The notes beneath the pieces were generated by a model. That model saw only the letters and a program-made list of their open reading frames with translations, was not told the origin of the DNA and made no database searches. A stretch of DNA of 10,458 nucleotides from Deltaproteobacteria bacterium (GTDB lineage: Bacteria; Desulfobacterota; Desulfobacteria; Desulfobacterales; Desulfobacteraceae): NCBI GenBank assembly GCA_019314105.1, contig JAFCZY010000035.1, positions 1 through 10,458 on the forward strand, given 5' to 3'. Of this stretch, positions 6,341 through 10,458 are shown piece by piece. Position numbers and translations under genes: made by a program. Numbering within the stretch: the first letter of the stretch is position 1; each line of letters starts with the position of its first letter.

Positions 6341-7117
6341 TCAGTCGAGTATCAGCCGTTGGGGATCACATTCCTCCCGCAGGATGGTAAGTTCTGTTTT
6401 TGTGGGAGGATCAGCCAGGGTTGCCCTTGAAATATCCATGTCAAACTCCGTGTTTTTAAGGATTTTTTCAGGTGTAATACTGGGATAGAATTTATCCAGA
6501 TACATTTTGCCGGTGTCTTTATCAAACCGCATCACACCCAGATTGGTTACCACGACACTGACACCGCCGGGTCTTAACCCTGCTTTTTGTCGGCTGTTAT
6601 TTCCTTCAAGTTGACCCGGACTTGTGAGATAATCAAGTTTTTTAACAAATTTGCGTTTTTCATGCTGCATAAAGGCAATGCACCGGGGGACAAAGCTTGC
6701 CACGTCACACCCGCCGCCGCTTCCTGAAAATCGGATTTCAGGAGAATGATAGTCCCCAATGCATGTGGTGTTCAGATTCCCGTAACGATCTATCTGGGCG
6801 GCGCCTAATATAGCGATGACTTTTTCCCCTGTTATCGGGTTCTGCATGGTGGCAAAGGCATCTGTCAGCCTGGAATTTGCAGCAGCCCAGTACATGATTC
6901 GAGGGTCTGCAACGGCAAAAGGCAGTTCTTCCAGAAGAGAATCTATGGCGCCGGTTTCAAAGAAAATCACACTGTCGGGCGCATTGATGTTCTTGGCTGC
7001 CATGGCTGCCAGCATTGAAATGCCGGTGCCGCTGAAAACAATATCTCCATTTTTTATTTCTCTTGCCGCCATAATGGTCATGATTTCCCTGGGGGTATAA
7101 GGTTGAATGGTTTTCAT
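6341..7117 (-). CDS. Family I CoA-transferase, beta subunit (GctB-like)
   Basis: This is the catalytic subunit of a two-subunit CoA-transferase that moves CoA from a donor thioester to a free carboxylic acid through a glutamyl-CoA intermediate. It has 258 residues, close to glutaconate CoA-transferase subunit B. The catalytic glutamate is present in FFETGAID at residue 54, the same position I recall for the Acidaminococcus enzyme. This argues for a true transferase rather than the IpdB-type ring hydrolases that lack it. Other features are the FSGTGISMLAAMAAK loop near 28-42, ILGAAQIDRYGNLNTT, the glycine-rich FSGSGGGCDVA, and VVVTNLGVMRFD. Its ATG is one base after the stop of the alpha subunit, with AGGGA inside the end of that gene as ribosome site, so the two are translationally coupled. 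The substrate is not determined by the sequence. The 136 bases after its stop contain no recognisable gene or terminator. Confidence 0.9.
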   Translation of the reverse strand: MKTIQPYTPREIMTIMAAREIKNGDIVFSGTGISMLAAMAAKNINAPDSVIFFETGAIDSLLEELPFAVADPRIMYWAAANSRLTDAFATMQNPITGEKVIAILGAAQIDRYGNLNTTCIGDYHSPEIRFSGSGGGCDVASFVPRCIAFMQHEKRKFVKKLDYLTSPGQLEGNNSRQKAGLRPGGVSVVVTNLGVMRFDKDTGKMYLDKFYPSITPEKILKNTEFDMDISRATLADPPTKTELTILREECDPQRLILD

Positions 7118-7118
7118 G

Positions 7119-8096
7119 TTAATCCCTTTTCATATTAACCGAGTAACCGGTTCTTGGATCTGCTGTGATCGTATCAATTCTTTCCTGGCCGATAATGTCT
7201 AAAAATGCGTCATGATCTTTAGCACCATAAATATATTTGTTCTGATATTTTTTGAATTTATCCGGATTTTTTGCGGCAATTGCAAATTTGCGCAAATACT
7301 GAGAATCATAGTCATAGTGGCCAAATACTGCGGTGGGGTAGGCACCCAGGGGAACATGGCAGACCGCTGACACATGGATAAAGGGGATCTGATTTAAGTC
7401 AGGGTTCTGTCTTAATTCTTCTTTAGTGACAAGGTGTTCACAAGTAATAATAACATGTTTGGATGCCTTTACCTGTTCGATGTCGGCAAAGGCAAGTCCT
7501 TGTATACTGCAGGTTCCCGTGGCATCGGCCTTTTGAACATGAATGATGGTAACATCCGGATTGATGGCCGGTACCAGAACCACTTTGGATGCGCCTGCCC
7601 AGTCTCCAAAAGGATTGTCTATAACTGCGAGTTTGTTATCCACAATTTTAGGATCAGACCTTCTCATGGATTTGGAAAATCCCCATTTTGTCAGGATATC
7701 CGATCCAAATCCTGAAAGTGTGGGCAAAAAAGGTACCCCCATGGCACCTGCTGTAAATCTCAGGCTCATCATGTAATTTGAATAGTCTTCAAATAAGATT
7801 TCATTGTTCTGGGCAGCTCTGGCGAAATGAATACAGGTGGGTGCGGCTTTCCCATTTCCACCATAGGCGATTTCAAGCTTTGAAATGCAGCCTGCCCCGA
7901 TGAGTTCATCCAGACCGGTTCCATTGGAGTGGGCATATAAATGCAGATCACAAATTTTCTGCCGGATAATTTCATAAACCGCTGCCATGGGGTTTCGGTT
8001 TATGGTAAATCCTCCAATAGATATATGGGAACTGTTTTTTACATATTGTTCAATCGCCTGTTTAAGCGGAATTACTTTGTTTAAGCTATTTTTCAT
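7119..8096 (-). CDS. Family I CoA-transferase, alpha subunit (GctA-like)
   Basis: This is the partner subunit of the CoA-transferase, 325 residues, matching the length and layout of glutaconate CoA-transferase subunit A. Recognisable segments are the opening LKQAIEQYVKNSSHISIGGF, then NRNPMAAVYEIIRQ, the EDYSNYMMSLRFTAGAMGVPFLP stretch in parts, IDNPF, DVTIIHVQKADATGTCSIQG, ADIEQVKASKHVIITCEHLV, and GAYPTAVFGHYDYD. Its start overlaps the last 11 bases of the TRAP permease gene. The ribosome site is weak (AGG about 10 bases upstream), so translation is probably coupled to that of the permease. The pairing with a transporter gene in the same operon suggests that the imported compound is the CoA acceptor. 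Related folds include 3-oxoacid and 3-oxoadipate CoA-transferases and IpdA, but the overall sequence is closest to the GctA type. Confidence 0.9.
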   Translation of the reverse strand: MKNSLNKVIPLKQAIEQYVKNSSHISIGGFTINRNPMAAVYEIIRQKICDLHLYAHSNGTGLDELIGAGCISKLEIAYGGNGKAAPTCIHFARAAQNNEILFEDYSNYMMSLRFTAGAMGVPFLPTLSGFGSDILTKWGFSKSMRRSDPKIVDNKLAVIDNPFGDWAGASKVVLVPAINPDVTIIHVQKADATGTCSIQGLAFADIEQVKASKHVIITCEHLVTKEELRQNPDLNQIPFIHVSAVCHVPLGAYPTAVFGHYDYDSQYLRKFAIAAKNPDKFKKYQNKYIYGAKDHDAFLDIIGQERIDTITADPRTGYSVNMKRD

Positions 8097-10101
8097 TATA
8101 CATACCTGTGTTAGCAGTTGGGCTTAGGGGATAAATTATCTGCAGTGCAACGGCCAGGATCAATGCGATAAAACCGGCCATATCTGCCCAGTACGTCGGC
8201 CAGAAAAGTCCAATGGCCGCCAGCCAGAACAGAAGGGTTTCAACAAGTTTGGCTTTTCTTAAAAAATATCTTTCTAAAGCCGATGCAAAGGCGACCAGGC
8301 CCAGGGTTGTGGTTATCATGGTTAAAATCACTTCCCAGTGGAACAGCTCATAATTATCCCCCATACCTAAAAGTGGTCTGTATGCCATAATAATGGGGAT
8401 AATGTAAAGCCCCTTGGCGAGTTTCCATGAAACCAGCGCAGTTTTCATGGGATTGGCCCCTGCAATTCCGGCTCCGGCAAAACTGGCAAGGCTGACAGGC
8501 GGTGTAACATTGGCATCCTGGGAATACCAGAATACGATCATATGAGCGACCATGATGGGAACTCCCATATCAAGCAGGGCCGGTCCTGCCAGTGTGGCAA
8601 GAACAATATAACTGGCAGTGACGGGAAGTCCCATGCCAAGCACCAGGGAAGCACCGCCAATCAGGAGAATGGCAAGCACTTTTATGCCATAACTCAGTTC
8701 AAGGACAAGGCTTGAGAACTTAAGCCCCATACCAGTAAGGCTTACCATGCCCACAATGATTCCGGCGGCTGCGCATGCCACAGAGACCATAACAGCGTTT
8801 TTAGCACCATTTTCAAGGGCTTTGATAATTGATTTGAACTGGCCCGTACTGAATTGGATCAGGCTTGGTTTATTGTTGCCGTTCACTATCCAGCGGATAG
8901 AATTTGCCATGATACTGATGGTAAGCGTACTGATGACCGCAATAAATCCGGCCATCATCGGAGAATAATTTGACACGAGGACATAAATTAATATCAGGAC
9001 CGGAATAATAAAATGCAACCCGTCTTTAAGCACTTTCATGATTTTTGGCAGGTTTTCTTTTGGTTCGCCTTTTAAACCGTATTTCTTGGCTTCATAATGA
9101 ACAAATATCAATACGGTAAGATAATACATGATGGCCGGTGCCAAGGCCACTTTGATGATGGTCAGATAGCTTGTGTTGGTAAATTCGGCCATTAAAAAAG
9201 CGCCTGCTCCCATAATGGGCGGCATCATCTGCCCCCCGGTTGAGGCAGCGGCCTCAATAGCCCCTGCCACATGGGGACGATACCCCACTTTTTTCATCAT
9301 GGGTATGGTAAAAGAGCCTGTGGCAGCTACATTGCCGACGGCAGAGCCCGAGACCGACCCCATAAATCCTGAAGCAACGACTGCTGCCTTAGCAGGACCC
9401 CCTGAGAAACGACCGGTAAGGGCATAGGCCATATCAATGAAAAACGCTCCACCTCCCGTGGTTTCCAGGATGGCACCGAAAAGAACGAAAACAAAAACAA
9501 AGGTGGCTGCCACACCAATGGGAAGACCGAAAATTCCTTCGGTGGTCAGCCAGAGCGTGGTGGTAATCCGTTCAATGCTGTATCCTTTATGGATGATCAG
9601 CTCGGGCATATAGGGTCCGAACATGGCATAAGCAATGCTGAGAGCACAAATTCCGGTCATAATATTCCCGATAACTCTGCGGCAGGCTTCCAGCACCAGA
9701 AGCGTTCCGATAATACTGACGATTCGATCACTTAGAAGCCAGTCTCCCTGGCGTTCAAAAATGGCCGTAAGATCGTTGATAATATAAAAAGTACAGTATA
9801 TGGATAACCCGACCAGAATCCAGTCCAGAAAAAGCCAGAAAGAAAATTTATCTTTTCTAATTTTTAAAAAAGCGGGTTTAAGTAGAAACGTCAGGCTGAG
9901 AATGGCCCCCAGATGGATGGATCGCTGAACCAGGGCTGTCAGTGCAGCCACGCCTGCGGTGTAGAGCTGGTAAAGACTCAGGCTCACGGCAACACCCATG
10001 ATAATCCAGGCGGTTATTTTTATCAGGGTTTGATTGGCATCTGCCAAGCCAGAGTTTTCTGCACAATCTTTGCCTTGACCTGGTTTAATATTTTCAACCA
10101 T
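8086..10101 (-). CDS. TRAP transporter fused permease (small plus large subunit)
   Basis: This 671-residue polytopic inner-membrane protein joins the 4-helix small subunit and the roughly 12-helix large subunit of a tripartite ATP-independent transporter, as in the TAXI-associated fused permeases. These import organic acids using an ion gradient and an extracytoplasmic binding protein. Hydrophobic segments near 30-50, 62-80, 88-110 and 128-162 form the small-subunit part. The large part carries the family signature at about 215-300: TGGGAFFIDMA, GRFSGGPAKAAVVAS, GSVSGSAVGNVAATGSF, and GGQMMPPIMGAGAF. A mirrored second copy lies later, with GMGLPVTASYIV and NVTPPVSLASFAGAGIAGANP. The ATG at 10101 has GAGG six bases upstream, overlapping the previous gene's stop region. 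The binding protein is not in the window and may be encoded beyond the right edge. The 11-base overlap with the CoA-transferase alpha gene shows it belongs to the same operon. Confidence 0.93.
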   Translation of the reverse strand: MVENIKPGQGKDCAENSGLADANQTLIKITAWIIMGVAVSLSLYQLYTAGVAALTALVQRSIHLGAILSLTFLLKPAFLKIRKDKFSFWLFLDWILVGLSIYCTFYIINDLTAIFERQGDWLLSDRIVSIIGTLLVLEACRRVIGNIMTGICALSIAYAMFGPYMPELIIHKGYSIERITTTLWLTTEGIFGLPIGVAATFVFVFVLFGAILETTGGGAFFIDMAYALTGRFSGGPAKAAVVASGFMGSVSGSAVGNVAATGSFTIPMMKKVGYRPHVAGAIEAAASTGGQMMPPIMGAGAFLMAEFTNTSYLTIIKVALAPAIMYYLTVLIFVHYEAKKYGLKGEPKENLPKIMKVLKDGLHFIIPVLILIYVLVSNYSPMMAGFIAVISTLTISIMANSIRWIVNGNNKPSLIQFSTGQFKSIIKALENGAKNAVMVSVACAAAGIIVGMVSLTGMGLKFSSLVLELSYGIKVLAILLIGGASLVLGMGLPVTASYIVLATLAGPALLDMGVPIMVAHMIVFWYSQDANVTPPVSLASFAGAGIAGANPMKTALVSWKLAKGLYIIPIIMAYRPLLGMGDNYELFHWEVILTMITTTLGLVAFASALERYFLRKAKLVETLLFWLAAIGLFWPTYWADMAGFIALILAVALQIIYPLSPTANTGMYNEK

Positions 10102-10110
10102 TGTGTTCCT

Positions 10111-10458
10111 CTATTTGTATAATTGGGGAGTGCCTTTAAGGGATCGCCATATTAGATAAAGCATGCTCCTGGATTTCCCTGAAAATTTTACAGCCTTGTG
10201 GGCCATTGTGTCAGAAAGATTATACCGCTGATCCCTCCAGATAATGGTATGGTCTACTCCGGGGCTCCCCACCCTTAATATGAAATCACCGGTTGGCATG
10301 TGCATATCTGTAATTGCTTCATAAATGCCTCGTTTCACCATCCGACCCACCCCGGGCATTTTACCCATGCCTGCGCCGAATTTTTCATAGCGTTCCTCTT
10401 CGATATAGATTTTGCCCGTCTCATCCATGCTGTGTTCTTCCCAGATAGGGGCATTCTC
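10111..10458 (-). CDS. C-terminus of an unrecognised protein, start outside window
   Basis: The last 115 residues of a protein whose frame runs open past the right edge; an internal ATG at 10428 has no special claim to be the start. I do not recognise the family. The visible part is soluble, with no membrane segment, basic towards the end (KSRSMLYLIWRSLKG), and contains glycine/methionine-rich FGAGMGKMPGVGRMVKRG and the motif-like stretch RVGSPGVDHTIIWRDQRYN. It does not look like the end of a TAXI or DctP binding protein, although with only the C-terminus visible I cannot exclude it. The stop is nine bases from the TRAP permease start and the two share the ribosome-site region, so it is the upstream member of the transporter/CoA-transferase operon and may act on the same substrate. 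Confidence 0.6.
   Translation of the reverse strand, partial: ENAPIWEEHSMDETGKIYIEEERYEKFGAGMGKMPGVGRMVKRGIYEAITDMHMPTGDFILRVGSPGVDHTIIWRDQRYNLSDTMAHKAVKFSGKSRSMLYLIWRSLKGTPQLYK

Noticed and set aside
6203..6345. Second open frame on the minus strand running from just after the GctB stop to beyond 6204, with an internal ATG (MDIEPALSVKG...).
   Set aside because: It has no ribosome site at that ATG, gives no familiar motif, and ends shortly after entering the nitroreductase region in the wrong frame. Only its last ATG (6204-6202) has a plausible ribosome site, which is used in the frameshift argument.

Overview
The window carries ordinary metabolic and regulatory genes from what looks like an anaerobic, probably sulfate-reducing Desulfobacteraceae-type bacterium. 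That placement is an inference from the gene mix: a histidine kinase/sigma-54 regulator pair, a fused TRAP transporter, GctAB-type CoA-transferase and a ferredoxin-type nitroreductase, at moderate, uneven GC. No marker gene in the window proves it. I see no rRNA, tRNA, CRISPR array, insertion sequence or phage gene.

Left part (1-2507, + strand): the 3' portion of a PAS-containing sensor histidine kinase, followed closely by an NtrC/AtoC-type sigma-54-dependent response regulator. They form a two-component pair. Convergent to them is a small exported protein of unknown function (2576-3013, - strand). A 10-bp perfect hairpin sits between the two stop codons, and a plausible sigma-70 promoter with an AT-rich upstream palindrome lies in the gap upstream of the small gene.

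Middle (3283-5266, - strand): a two-gene operon for the alpha and beta subunits of a thiamine-diphosphate-dependent 2-oxoacid/acetoin dehydrogenase E1. No E2 or E3 gene is beside it. This pair is visibly richer in GC than the genes on either side. Next (5387 to about 6204, - strand) is a nitroreductase whose N-terminal iron-sulfur part is out of frame with the only good start codon and lacks one expected cysteine. It looks like a recently damaged gene.

Right part (6341-10458, - strand): a tightly packed operon read leftwards. It holds the C-terminus of an unrecognised protein, a fused (small plus large subunit) TRAP transporter permease, and the two subunits of a glutaconate-CoA-transferase-like family I CoA-transferase, with junctions of +9, -11 and +1 bases. 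The simplest reading is uptake of an organic acid followed by its activation to a CoA thioester. The substrate cannot be read from the sequence.

I do not see a convincing new biological system here. The points most worth a second look are the damaged ferredoxin-nitroreductase, the compositionally distinct orphan E1 pair, the transporter/CoA-transferase operon with its unidentified first gene, and the GAFTNA variant in the sigma-54 activator.
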